Below, piece after piece: positions 23,871 to 34,434 of a DNA stretch of 64,000 nt. Made by a program: the position numbers and the translations under genes. Position 1 is the first letter of the stretch. Every line of letters begins with the position of its first letter. The stretch spans positions 434,001 to 498,000 of the forward strand of contig AP026540.1 of the NCBI GenBank assembly GCA_026075535.2, written 5' to 3'. This DNA is from Tricholoma matsutake (taxonomy: Eukaryota > Basidiomycota > Agaricomycetes > Agaricales > Tricholomataceae). The notes under the pieces are model-generated. The model made no database searches. It was not told the DNA's origin and was given only the letters and a program-made list of their open reading frames with translations.

Positions 23871-26800
23871 TAGTGATGTGCCTGGCCCAGCTGAAAGCCA
23901 TGAGCCGGGCCGAGCCGAGCCTGTTTGAGCCAGGCCATTGGTGACAGGACTGGCTTTGGCCCAGCCCAGAGTAGCTGAAAGCCAAAGCCAGCGGCTCAGG
24001 CCGCAGCTTTAGTCATACTAAATTTTCATTGAATGTTGTGACTTTGTATCCAGCTGCTGTACTCGACTTTCTTGAAATGTACTCTGATCATTATATGTGG
24101 CTTGTCGCACGCCAACGACCTTCCGAAGTTGATGCGGGTGGGAAGTTCTGGAAATGGCCGAGCATGGATCAACGGTAACAAGTATACTAACAACCTCGCA
24201 TGAGATGATTGCAACGAATCTGGTGGCTGGCCAAGTCTGCTGTATCACTCGTCAATTTCTATAGTTGTTATAAAACTGATCATAAGTTTGTTACCTTTCC
24301 ATACATTTAGATTTTTTGCTTAGGAGTCTAGGGATGCCGCAGTCCGGTTCTGAACCAAAGTTTGAACCTGAACTTTTCAGAACCAGACCAAAGTTTGGTC
24401 CAAGGTTTGATGGTTGTGCAGAACTGGACCACAAGTCCAGTTCTGGGTTCGGGCAAGGCAGAACCTGGTTTGAACTGAACCTTTTTTAGTTGTTGTGACT
24501 TCCGAAAACTCTGGAAAAAGTTTCCCATGTTACTACTACTAATAGCACAGAAGTCCAAGGCCCTCTTCTCAATGTCTCCTACAATCCCGACAATGATGCC
24601 CCATCCAGTGATGATGTGACCATTAGTAAATGTTTGTCACTACTTTGTCCCACACTCTCCCGTATCCGAGTCAAACCACAAGCTTTGACAGCAACCACAA
24701 CCAACTCACCACCACATCGTATGCATCAACCATGCTGGCTGCAGGTTAAAGGGATGCTAGGGAGGTGTTGCCTCCCGAGTTAAAATTATGTCATTTTTCT
24801 TTTACTAACATTCTAACCTACAGATATTTGCAGGTATGCCAACAGGTGACCCCCAACCACAAAGGCTCCTACCACCCGTGGCAAGGGTTATCAAATCTAA
24901 CAGCACCACTAAACAGTGGCAACAAATGCAGGGAAACGATAGGGACTACACCAACCAACAAATGAGCACAACTAACGAGATTGGCTGGTGCCAGTCAAAG
25001 AGGACCACACTGACCCAGTGATGATGGGGCATGACAACGAAACAACGGGGGGAGTTCCATGACCAAACTCTTGTTCTGATCAACCAACTAATCTCTTTTC
25101 TTTTTAGGTTCTAAACTACTGGTAACAACGGTTGTCAACACTAGACAACCTATACCTAACTACGACCGCGCAAACCCCCTCCTCCCCATCAAAACGGGAT
25201 GTGAGCCTTTTGGTTATCGACAGGAGGTGGCAAAGGGGGACAAGAGGTGGAAGAGGGGTGCTGGGAGACCCATGGAGGGGGATACCTGCCAGGTGAGTAC
25301 CCTACTACTCTTGTACATGCGCTACATCACACTAACCCACCAAAACAGACAACGATGATGGAAATGAGCACCCTAGCCCCACAATGACAACGAACAACCT
25401 CAGCATCCCACAACAAAGATGGGACGACCCAGCACCCGCCCCCCATGCCTGTGAGCCACTGCTCATGGGGTGGTTCACGGGTGCTAGCAACCTCATACAA
25501 TGAGACAAGGGGCCCACAACACTGCCAAACAACACAGTGCCCACCACCATGCCTACGAGCAGCTGTTCATATGGTGGTTCGCAGGTGCAGACGATGGGGG
25601 GGAGTGACACATCAAGGGAACGAGAGGGAGGGGGAGATGACCACCATGCCACCACACCTGCGAGCCACTGCTCACAGGGTGGATCACAAGCCCATCAGCC
25701 AACATCAATGCTGTAGAACGAAACAACGGTACACAATGAAAAAGATGGGTAGCCCTCCTGATCCCTTCCTGCCACAGTGCCCCCTCATCCCTGCAACACA
25801 ACACCACAATCCTGGAATGAGCATCCTGGCTTGGCTCACCAACCCTCACATTGTGGGGATAGTACTTTGTTCAATGTAGTTCTCTGTACTTATCTCACTA
25901 ATTATATTCTACATGTTGTCTCAGTGTTACAGATTTTTTGTACACAAAAAAGTTTGGTTCGAGTTCGAACCCTTTCTGAACCTGAACTGATGGTCCGGTT
26001 CAGGGTTCGGCAGATTGCCTGGACTGAACCTGAAGTCCGGTTCTAGGTTCAGTGAAATTCTCAAAGAACCAAACTGAACCGAACTTTGGCATCCCTATAG
26101 GAGTCAAACCAGATATAGCAGGATACCTGTAGTACATAGCTTAAGTACTAGGTGAGTTGTAAATTGTTCTGGCTGAACTTTGGATTGATCCTAACCCTTT
26201 TTCATCACAGATTCCAGATCTGATGAGACAAGAGGAACACATGACCGCATTCTTTCAATGTAGTGATTTTACGAGAAAGCTAGATAAAGCAGGATAGGTA
26301 TTGCTACTAGGTGAGTTGTGCATCGTTCTGGCTGAATTTTGGATTGATCCTAACCCTTTTTCATCACAGATTTCAGATACGACAAGACGAGAGGAACGCA
26401 CATGACCACATTCTCTCAATATAGTGAATTTATGAGAAAATTAGATATAGCAGGATAGGTGATACTACTACTAGGTGAGTTGTGCATCATTAGACTGAGC
26501 TTTGGATTGATCCTAACCCGTTTTCATCACAGATTTCAGATCCGATGAAATGAGAGGAACACGCCACCATGGGCTGAACATTAAATTGATCCTAACCAAT
26601 TTTTTTACAGATTTACGATCTGATGAGATGAACACACAGCCGTGTTCTTTCGATATAGTGATTTTATGAGTATATAGCAGATTATAATAATGGTGCCTGC
26701 CAGTGGTGAATACTAGGATCCCTACTTCCTATGCCCCCAGCCCCTGCACTCTCCGAATCAACTTTGTGTGCCAAAAGCTGTGGCTTGGGCTGGGCCAGGC

Positions 26801-26916
26801 CAAAGCCAAGCCATGAGTGGCAGCTTTGGCTCAGCGCAAGATTTGAGCAGGCCACAGCCACCTCAGGCCAAGCCAAAGCCGGGGCTTTTGGGCCAAGCTG
26901 GGCCAGAACATCACTA
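23871..26916. mobile_element. hAT-C, non-autonomous, holding a nested hAT-B
   Basis: Ends TAGTGATGTGCCTGGCCCAG (23871) and the complementary GCTGGGCCAGAACATCACTA (to 26916). The flanking 8-bp duplication is CCAGGGAA / CCGGGGAA (one mismatch). The subterminal parts are rich in CAAAGCC and GGCTTTGG words on both sides. Without the nested element its own length is about 1.27 kb. 26100-26660 contains about four diverged repeats, each with ATCAGATCTGATGA-like words, some of the form GTGAGTTGT...TTTTTCATCACAG that look like introns. No transposase. It sits in the last exon of the HNH gene. A partial sister copy starts at 63954. Confidence 0.88.
24329..26097. mobile_element. hAT-B, non-autonomous (1769 bp), nested in hAT-C
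   Basis: Ends TAGGGATGCC (24329) and GGCATCCCTA (to 26097), with an exact 8-bp duplication TAGGAGTC (24321-24328 and 26098-26105). Subterminal regions are dense in GAACC/GGTTC words (24345-24490 and 25960-26080). The interior carries three hairpin modules (near 25458, 25562 and 25667) and a 65-bp GT...AG intron-like segment (about 25292-25349), both resembling those of hAT-A although the ends differ. No transposase. Confidence 0.93.
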
Positions 26917-27086
26917 CCGGGGAATTGGTGGAGTTGGAAGGTCAGGCAATGTGGGATGAGGATGATGTGATGCTATCCTTCTGGGGAAACTCACAGGCCG
27001 CAAAAGAACATTATCTAAAAAAGGTTCACAAAGACACCCAGCATATGGAGCAGTGGAGGGAAGGCATGCCTCAGGTTTCAGTCTGA

Positions 27087-27437
27087 CTGTACTGTATCTC
27101 TAGAATGGATTTCCTTGTGTACATCAGAATGGTGGGGCAACTGGTAGCTTTTTATGCATTCTAATAGTATTAAAGCTTGTATCATCAACTGCTTGCAATG
27201 GTGGGGGTGGGTGCTGGGGTATAGAACAAGAGTTAATATTATTAGGTGTAATTGAGTTGTCAATCAACAGTTTGCATGTTCTCACATCTGGCGGACTTGA
27301 TACCATCGCGATGAGTGGAGTGTAGCATGAGTCGGCATCTTGCTAAGGTCTTCCAAGGAGAGAATAGTGATTCTTCAGTCTAGATGGAAGATGTTGTTGG
27401 TGGAGGTAGGCGTAAACATGTGGAGAGGCCAGACTTT
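27087..27437. other. Flank between the HNH gene and copia 1
   Basis: No confident gene. A minus-strand frame (27306-27124) is open but has no recognisable motif. The target-site copy ACTTT of copia 1 is at 27433-27437. Confidence 0.4.
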
Positions 27438-27799
27438 TGTAAGAGTAGCTAAACGTAGCATTACGAGACTCAGTGTTTGCACGTGAGAGCGAGAGCACAA
27501 CAGCTAAATATATTTACCTAAACGTAGCATTATGAGACTAAAGGTAAATGTAAGTACAAGAATATAAATAAAGTAAGGTAAAAGTATTCACCTCAGTGTT
27601 TGCACGCGAGAGCGAGAGCACAACAGCTGAGGTGAGGTTACAAAAAGTAACAAAGTTATAAACTACAACTAACTGCGTCGTAAGGTACAGTAGTTAGGTG
27701 TACATCAAAGGCAACAAGGGGTCGAATAAGGAAATACGGGTACAGATGAGCGTTTCACGGAACCGTGCTTGGAACGGAGCACAGCTTGCTAATCCAACA
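27438..27799 (-). repeat. Copia 1 LTR (3' LTR by coding strand)
   Basis: 362 bp, TG...CA ends. It contains an internal duplication in which words such as GTAGCATTA, TGAGACT and CGAGAGCGAGAGCACAACAG occur twice, about 105-150 bp apart. The same duplication is present in the other LTR. Confidence 0.95.
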
Positions 27800-27806
27800 C
27801 TCCTCC

Positions 27807-30800
27807 TCAAGCTTGCGAGAGTCCGAGCTGTGATGCAAAGTGCTTGACTTTTGCTGAGGGAAGGGCTTTAGTGAGGGTGTCGGCTACCATGTCATCGGTA
27901 GGGCAGTAAACGAGCCGAATAAAGCCTTTTTCAATGATCCAACAGATGAAATGGAAACGAATGTTGATGTGCTTGGACCTAGCATGATACTGATGGTCCT
28001 GAGTAAGTGCAATGGTGGACTGATTGTCCGAGAAGAGGGTGGTGGCATCGAGGTCAGTTGCAAAAAGCTGTGTGATAAGGGAATGCAGCCACAAGGCTTC
28101 TTTGGCAGCGTGGGTAGCGGCGACATACTCGCTCTCGGTCGTTGAGAGGGAAATGATTTCTTGACGTTTAGCACTCCACAAAATGGTGCCGCCATGAAGA
28201 AGGAAAGTGTACCCCGAAATGGCATGACGATCCTCAGCCATATTTCCATCAGCATCGGCAAACCCTGTTAACTCCCCCTCAGATCCACCATACGTCAACC
28301 AGAGGTTGTCCGTGCCCTTCAAGTAATGGAAGATGTGTTTGACGGCTTCCCAGTGTGCCCAGCCAGGTTTGATCGAAAAATGCGAGACAGTTTGGACTGC
28401 GAAAGAAATATCTGGGTGAGTGCCAAGCGAGGCATACATAAGTGAACCAATGGCTTCGTGGTATGGCATATCACACATCTGGGCAAATTTGGCAGTGGTA
28501 GAAGGTGCTTGAGCAGTCGAAAGATGAATGTGGGTTTCCATGGGGGTGGATGCCAGTTTGAGGTCTTGGAAGTTGTATCGACGGATGATGGAGTCGATGT
28601 AGGAATGCTGGGAGATGCAGATGGTGCGATGTTCACGGTCGCAGTGAATTTCAATGCCCAGGAGCCAGTGAAGTTCACCAAGGTCAGTGGTTTCGACATG
28701 TTGGGCGATGTTCTTTTTGAAGTTTGACACTAGGGTGATTGTCAAGGCTGCAATTGTGGAATCATCAACATGAACAAGAATTACAATGAGATTTCATCCC
28801 TCATGACAAAAGAAGACTGCCTGATTGATGTCACAACGAGAAAATCCAAGCTTTTCAAGGATACCAACGAGTTTGTGATACCAATGACGTCCAGACTGTT
28901 TGAGGCCATAGAGGGTTTTGCGAAGATGCCAGACTTGGCCAGTGGAGTTGGGAGCTGGATAGCCAGGAGGTTGTTTCATGTAGATCTGTTCATGCAAGGT
29001 GAGTTCGCCATTCAGATAGGTGCCTTTGATGTCAATTTGATGAAGCTTGAGATCCAAATGGGCAGCCATGGCAAGAACAGTGCAGATGGAGGCAAGTTTC
29101 ACAACAGGAGCGAATGTGTCAAAGTAATCAACACTGGGAACTTGGGAGAAACCTTGAGCAACAAGAGGTCCGGTTTCTTTCCAAATGCAGCCTCAAAAGG
29201 GGTTTTACCAGCTACAGCCTTTGTCGATGTTCGGTTCATCAACCAAACAACATGATGTGCAGCTTCACCCCACAGCATCCTTGGGAGACCACTTGCATGC
29301 AGCAGTGCCCGAATGCGCTCCATGATCATGCGATTTTGACGCTCAACAACTCCATTTTCCTGCGGCGTGTTGTGAACCATGAGTTTCTGCTCAGTACCTT
29401 TGGACTTCAGGTACAGCATGAATTCCTTCCCCATGTATTCACTGCCACGATCTGAGTGCAAAACCTTGATAGGTTTCTTCATCTGCATCTCACACCAGGC
29501 CCCATACTCTTTGTAGGCATTGGGAGCATCAGATTTCTTGGCGAGAAGGTGAAGGTGAGTAAAACGAGTCAAATCATCGACAAACGTAACATAATAATGC
29601 CTTCCACCTTTTGTAGCCACCGGAGCTGGTCCCCACAAATCAGAGTGAACTTCGGCTCCAAATTCCGCTGCATGCTCCCCCTGTCGAGTCTTCACAACAG
29701 GCTTCCGAGTAGCCTTCGCATACACACAAGACTCGCAAAAGAAATCCTTGCCCGATGCTGTGGTCTCAAGTTGAAGACCTGTGATGAAACCATCCTGGGC
29801 AAGCTTCTTTGCCACATTTGGAGATATGTGTCCAAGGCGACGGTGCAGTTGATCCAACGTGAGTACCTCCTCTGCTGTGCAGGCAGATTCTGGCTCATGG
29901 TCAACACGATACAGTCCACGACTGTTCTTCAGGACTTCACCCACTTTTTTGCCACCCGGCCCCGTTATGATACACTTCCCACCTCCAAAGGTTACATTGA
30001 AGCCCATATCATCCAGACAGCCAACCGAGACAAGTGGGTACCCCACTTCAGGAGAATACAACACTTCAGTGAGTCACAAATCAGAACTGACAGCACCATT
30101 AGGTATGTCAACCACCAACTCCCCCTTTCCAACAGCCGAAAAACCATGTTTATTCGCAGCCTTGAAATGTTTTGGGGAAATTGTTGTGAAGTTTTCGATA
30201 TCATTTCAATAAGGGGAAAGATGTTGTGAAGTTCCAGAGTCAAATATTTCGGCACGAGGTGAGTCCACAGGGTCGTTATCAACACCAACATGTGCTACGA
30301 CATCTGAGTCAACACTTTCTGAGCCCGAGTCAACACTGATGAGCGAGCTGCTCCAATCAGCCTCAGGTAACTCCTCAGATAATCAGTTGCAATCCACTAT
30401 CTCGTTCTCAGCCACCTCTGAAAACCAATCATCTTCACTATCAGGCATATCCTCCACATCCGATCCCTCCAAAGAATTAGACACAGCCTGCAAGTCAGGC
30501 AATGAGTCATCATCATTGAAGCCGAAATGCATTTCAACAAAGAATGCTGCTTCAGCCTCAGAATCAGAATCGGACTGTATAGTGGCATTGGCTGAGCCCC
30601 CCTTTTTGGACGAGGTGCCCTTTTCACCACCTGAGAACTTTGGCAGCTTTGTGCACTTGTCCTTGAAGTGACCTTTCTCCCCACAGTTCCAGCATATGCC
30701 CCGAGGTTTCTTCGACTTCCCATTCCCAGGAGTGACAGCTAAAGCTTCATCCTGGCTATCTGCCTTTGTTGCTTTGCTGCAATTTGAGTGGTGTGTGGCA

Positions 30801-31426
30801 TTATGCTCGTACTCCTCAGAGATAATGGAAATGAGGGTGTCTGGCTTCACTTCCTTCTTTGGGTCATTGACATGGGCAGCAGCAACAAGACTAGAGGCGA
30901 AGTTGGCAAGGGAAGGGGGGAGACAGCTGATAATGGTGGACCGATAGTCCTTTTCCTCGATAGTGATACCGATGGTGGCGAGCTTCTCATGTTCGACATG
31001 AAGCTGATCAAGAAACTCCCAAACATTGCCTTTTTCGGGGCTCTTTGACTGCAGGAACTTGGAATGAAGTTCAGTTTGGGCAAACGTCCCCTTCTCCGAA
31101 AACTCTGCGACAATCGCCTCCCAATGATCCTTCACGCATGCGTGGCTGTGCACAAGGATCAACGCGGAGTCAGGGATCTTCTGCGTGAGCAGGGACTTCG
31201 CGGTATGCTCATTCTTGTTCCAGAGGGTGAGAGCTTCCGTTTCAGTGTCAGTAGCTGGAGCACCAACAGTGGGACAGGGAGTGGTGCCATCAAAATGGCC
31301 CCAGAAGCCCTTGGCATCAAGTGCATCCTGGAAACGGAGCTTGAAGATCGTCCAGTTCAGGCCAGAAGGCTCAAGCTTAGGGACAGATGAAGGGAGGAGG
31401 TCGGTAGTAGTCAGAGTAGTTGACAT
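27807..31426 (-). pseudogene. Copia 1 gag-pol, with stops and an IN-RT deletion
   Basis: Gag starts at 31426 (MSTTLTTTDLLPSS), with a CCHC knuckle CWNCGEKGHFKDKC and an acidic tail. The frame meets TGA at 30383 and further TGA stops before the integrase (30064-29099), which has an HHCC-type region (LHRRLGHIS...CESCVYAKA) and D, D and E residues (HSDLWGP, LHSDRGSEY, NGVVERQNR). After FGKKPD the sequence jumps to the RT finger/palm (GFSQ-like, then KLASICTVLAMAAHLDLK): the usual linker and the N-terminal part of RT are missing, and the frame shifts there. RT keeps VDD (HVDDSTIAA), after one TGA between SRCDIN...CHEG and NLIVIL. RNase H (FADADGNMAEDRHAIS and STTESEYVAA) is intact to 27807. All stops suit former CGA codons. 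Confidence 0.9.
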
Positions 31427-31454
31427 TTCAGCAGGGGATCAGGGCCCAATAACC

Positions 31455-31816
31455 TGTAAGAGTAGCTAAACGTAGCATTACAAGACTCAGTGTTTGCACA
31501 CGAGAGCGAGAGCACAACAGCTAAATATATTTACCTAAACATAGCATTATGAGACTAAAGGTAAATGTAAGTACAAGAATATAAATAAAGTAAGGTAAAA
31601 GTATTCACCTCAGTGTTTGCGCACGAGAGCGAGAGCACAACAGCTGAGGTGAGGTTACGAAAAGTAACAAAGTTATAAACTACAACTAACTGCATCGTAA
31701 GGTACAGTAGTTAGGTGTACATCAAAGGCAACAAGGGGTCGAATAAGGAAGTACAGGTACAGATGAGCATTTCATGGAATGGTGCTTGGAATGGAGCACA
31801 GCTTGCTAATCCAACA
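31455..31816 (-). repeat. Copia 1 LTR (5' LTR by coding strand)
   Basis: 362 bp, the same length as its partner with no indels. Differences from the partner lie at CpG sites on both strands, for example ACG/ACA and CACGG/CATGG. Confidence 0.95.
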
Positions 31817-32502
31817 ACTTTGTGATTGTCAAGATCATGCATTCATATTAGTTGATTATCTGGGCCATCTTGAGGGCAAAGCCATAGAAGTGGGAGAAAG
31901 TCCAAAGGTGTTGAAATTATGGGCAGCATCTGGAACAAAACTATGCTGACGAAAGATCTTGTGTCGCCCATGTCTGCATATAATGGATGGAGTAGGTCGA
32001 AAGCCTAAGGTCTTCAGTATCAGGGACCCATTAGTAGTGGTCAAAGTAGGGTGATTATTACACAATTAAGTTGCCATTTATTGAGGACTTACTACCAAGG
32101 AACTAACCAACTAGGTGTGGGAACTAATTACCATATTAGGAAAGAGCTAAATCGGACCTCTTGCCTGTCGTTTCCCTGCTCGTCTCTGACCACCTCCACT
32201 TGCCTCCCAAGCTTCGAAAACCCACCCGAAGGGGGCTCCGTCCTGATAATAGCCATGAAAAAAATTTGTACACCTTATTATTTTCTGAATATTTTGGTGA
32301 TAATTTGCATGATTTGACTCTTGAGCACTGTGAAATCTCCCAGAAGGTAAATTATTAACCACATGAATTTAACCAAATGATCAAGTAAATCAAAAGTAAA
32401 TGAGTACTAAATTTGGGGTGACTCAATGCTTGACTTCCTAGCTGACACTGCTGTCACTGCATGATCTCATTGCTAAAATGGCTTCTCTGCAGCAGGTGAG
32501 CA
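31817..32502. other. Flank right of copia 1
   Basis: A minus-strand stretch (32065-31856) is open and protein-like (LILKTLGFRPTPSIICRHGR), and its sequence continues on the far side of copia 1, so copia 1 may have entered a gene. I do not recognise it. The rest shows nothing definite. Confidence 0.3.
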
Positions 32503-32533
32503 TTAATGAAGGTCTGGGAGAAATGAACTGCTA

Positions 32534-32797
32534 CTAATTGTAGGCCTGGGAAATTTCCAGCCAGTCGTTGATGCAGAGGGATATGCTGAATGTCCTGATT
32601 GCAGAGCCCACATACATTGTGGCATGGTTAGGTTTGCCAATCTCAAAAAATGACACCACAGAATGAAGATCTGCCTGGAAACAAAAACCAAACAAGATAA
32701 GAATGCAAAAATGAAAGAAATGGATCCCCTTACCTTTTTCAACCAGCCCAAACCAACCTTGGTTCCTTTGACAGTATCCACTGCTAGTGATTGGCAT
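32534..32797 (-). CDS. Unknown protein fragment with a clean intron
   Basis: Minus strand: an exon ending GWLKK, then a 59-bp GT-AG intron (32733-32675, donor GTAAGG, acceptor TTCCAG), then ADLHSVVSFFEIGKPNHATM and VGSAIRTFSISLCINDWLE to TAG at 32534. The phase is kept across the intron. The 5' side runs into the palindromic element that starts near 32795, so upstream exons are cut off or lie beyond 33325. No family recognised; good splice signals argue that it was a real gene recently. Confidence 0.45.
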   Translation of the reverse strand: MPITSSGYCQRNQGWFGLVEKGKGIHFFHFCILILFGFCFQADLHSVVSFFEIGKPNHATMYVGSAIRTFSISLCINDWLEISQAYN

Positions 32798-33325
32798 GGG
32801 TAACCCCCAGGTATTTTTTTGCTACCCATACCTGCACCTGTCAAAACCCTTACCCTTGGTCAAGGCCCGTAAGGCATGGCAGGGGTATGGCCATAACTTC
32901 AAATATTATTACTAACTGCCTATCAAAAGTTTTATCCTAGCTGGGCAATATATAAGGCTTTGAGAAACCTCAAGCTTTTAAGCCATAAAGTAAGATTTGC
33001 ATTCAACAGAAAGGTAATGATATGGAAAAACCCATGAAAATCTGACCTTTTGATTTTTTCATGGGGTTTTCCATACCCTTATTTTTCTGCTGGATGCAAA
33101 TTTTACTTTATGGCTTGAAAACCTGAGGTTTCTCAATGCCTTATATATTGCCCAGCTGGGATAAAACTTTTGATAGGCAGTTAGTAATAATATTTTAAGT
33201 TATGGCCATACCCCTGCCATGCATTTTTCATACCCCTGCCAAGGTATGGGTTTGCAGCAGGTATGGGTATGGGTACCCAGGGGTTGGGAGGGTACACATA
33301 CCCACAAGGGTAATGTGCACAGGTC
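32795..33325. mobile_element. Foldback element, near-perfect palindrome about 0.5 kb
   Basis: 32868-33047 and 33050-33236 are inverted copies with only a few differences; the centre is at about 33048. Outer parts are richer in TACCC/GGGTA words (CATGGGTAACCC, TACCCATACCTGC on the left; GGTATGGGTATGGGTACCC on the right) and continue the inverted repeat less exactly to the approximate ends given. No ORF. As single-stranded DNA or RNA it would form one long hairpin. Confidence 0.8.
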
Positions 33326-33608
33326 CACAGTTTATAGACATTGTTAGCACCCCCTATCCACCCTGTGAGCAGTTGCTCACAGCGGCGGTGAGGGGTGCTG
33401 AATTGTTGTAGGTGGCGGGTGCATTGTTGGCAGCCAACAGTTGTTCCTGTGTTAGTCTCACCCGAGGTTGTGGCCCAGTAGCACCCCACACCACCACTGC
33501 GAGCCAATGCTCACATGGCTGAAGGGGGGTGCTAGGTTGAGCCACCCCTGTCATTGGTTGAGCCGTGCCCATCATTGGTTGAGCTGCACCTGTCATTGGT
33601 TGAGCTGC
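33326..33608. repeat. Two hairpin modules and a 21-bp tandem repeat
   Basis: Hairpin cores GTGAGCAGTTGCTCAC (33365-33380) and GCGAGCCAATGCTCAC (33499-33514), each inside a wider inverted repeat starting AGCACC and ending GGTGCT. 33546-33608 holds three 21-bp units containing TCATTGGTTGAGC. On the minus strand these would encode a 7-residue repeat (MTGAAQP-like), but there is no other sign of a gene. Likely a remnant of an element like hAT-A or hAT-B. Confidence 0.65.
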
Positions 33609-34031
33609 TATAAGGGCAACCTCAGCCTCTAGCAAAGGAAAAACTGAAATTAAAATTATACTACATAGTACAGGGATTGGAGGCGCACCTAGCAAAGGGA
33701 AATCTGAAGAGAAAACTCTAAGGACCCCTTTGCCAGTGTCCAGTATATGTGAAGACTGCAAAAATCAAATAATAATCTAAAAATAGAAAAGGTGGAGATA
33801 GGCTGATCAAGGCTGCCAAATGATATCATACCAAGGGGTAGATGTTGGAAGGGGTACTCTGTCTCTAAATATAAAACTGTCAACATGCACAAATGTAATA
33901 GAAAGGGAAATTAGTAATAAAATCAGGAAAAATCATAGAAAATGTAGAATAGAAGGAAATGAGGTGAGGAAAAATATAGGACAAACATAAAAAATAGGAG
34001 AAACATGTGGGGCACCCTCTGGTCCCCTTAC
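33609..34031 (-). repeat. R430 repeat, copy 1 (probable solo LTR)
   Basis: Begins TATAAGGGCAACCTC and ends GGTCCCCTTACA. It matches 50400-50829 and 54783-55256 along its length with scattered differences. On the minus strand the ends read TGTAAGGGG...CCTTATA, like an LTR (TG...CA with one change). No clear TSD at this copy. Confidence 0.7.
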
Positions 34032-34118
34032 ATCACCCCCCCTCTATGATGCATCACCCCGATGCATTCGAAATTGCATACTACCAAAGTCACTGACTTG
34101 AATGCGACGCAGTGCAGC

Positions 34119-34411
34119 TAGTGCTTAAAAGTCCGGTCTGGTCCTGGTTCTCACGTTATTTTTGGCAAGACCGGAACCGGACCGGTCCTCCATAAAAGGA
34201 AATAACCAAATAACCAGACCAGAACTGCAAAAAACCACAAAAAACCAGTCCTAACCAGTCGTGACTGGTTTTACTAAAAGCCAGTAAGACTGATGTACAA
34301 AGTGGAAATAACTGCTCAAGAACACTTGTGGGAAACCTACCCATAGTAATTCCCTTGAAACTGGTCAAGAAATTAAGCAGATTGGTGAAGAATTGAGTGA
34401 GATATCACCAA
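34119..34411 (+). mobile_element. hAT-E left-end fragment
   Basis: Starts TAGTGCTTAAAAGTCCGGTC, close to the hAT-A terminus (TAGTGTTTGAAAGTCCAGTC). It is followed by hAT-like subterminal words (ACCGG, CCAGTC and CTGGTT repeated in both directions). No matching right end is visible. Its last 145 bp (34267-34411) recur at 35628-35773. Confidence 0.6.
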
Positions 34412-34434
34412 AATGAGTGTCCCAATGTGACCGG

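Larger units (their letters stand above)
22633..27086 (+). pseudogene. HNH endonuclease-type protein (HNH_2-like), last exon split by nested hATs
   Basis: The N-terminal part (22633-22960) has VWLVLLPEDSSFYLQIP and DGRIYYYVVAAG, then DPVAAMHAHGML in a shifted frame. The HNH core follows at 22956-23360: CCAWTGANPDNGAGLHIIPY with the first His in LHIIP, then DIRNDIFTVVPIHNAFDPHR with the second His. A GT-AG intron (23361-23437, 77 bp) joins VVLK to TPNHILGLNDIPP in frame. Reading continues to TAG at 23795. A further exon begins near 23805 (DTAQAPNAAGARN) and, once the transposons at 23871-26924 are removed, runs on in frame (LVELEGQAMWDEDDVMLSFW) to TGA at 27084. The family is common in Agaricomycetes; its substrate is unknown. 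Frame changes near 22940-22990 suggest decay or unseen introns. Confidence 0.6.
27438..31816 (-). mobile_element. Ty1/copia element 1, full-length ends, internally deleted
   Basis: Two 362-bp LTRs (27438-27799 and 31455-31816), beginning TGTAAGAG and ending ATCCAACA, are flanked by the exact duplication ACTTT (27433-27437 and 31817-31821). Coding strand is minus: gag, integrase, then RT/RNase H, the copia order. The putative primer-binding site next to the 5' LTR (minus strand, from 31454) reads GGTTATTGGGCCCTGATC; copia 2 has a very similar GGTTATGGGCCCTG at the same place. The LTRs differ at about 15 positions, nearly all CpG transitions, so the insertion is young or was heavily mutated by that one process. 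Confidence 0.95.

Noticed and set aside
28458..29255. Plus-strand ORFs over copia 1 RT (161 codons at 28770)
   Set aside because: Antisense shadows of the RT/RNase H frame on the minus strand.
29456..30229. 257-codon plus-strand ORF over copia 1 integrase
   Set aside because: Antisense to a clear integrase with DDE motifs; no family resemblance of its own.
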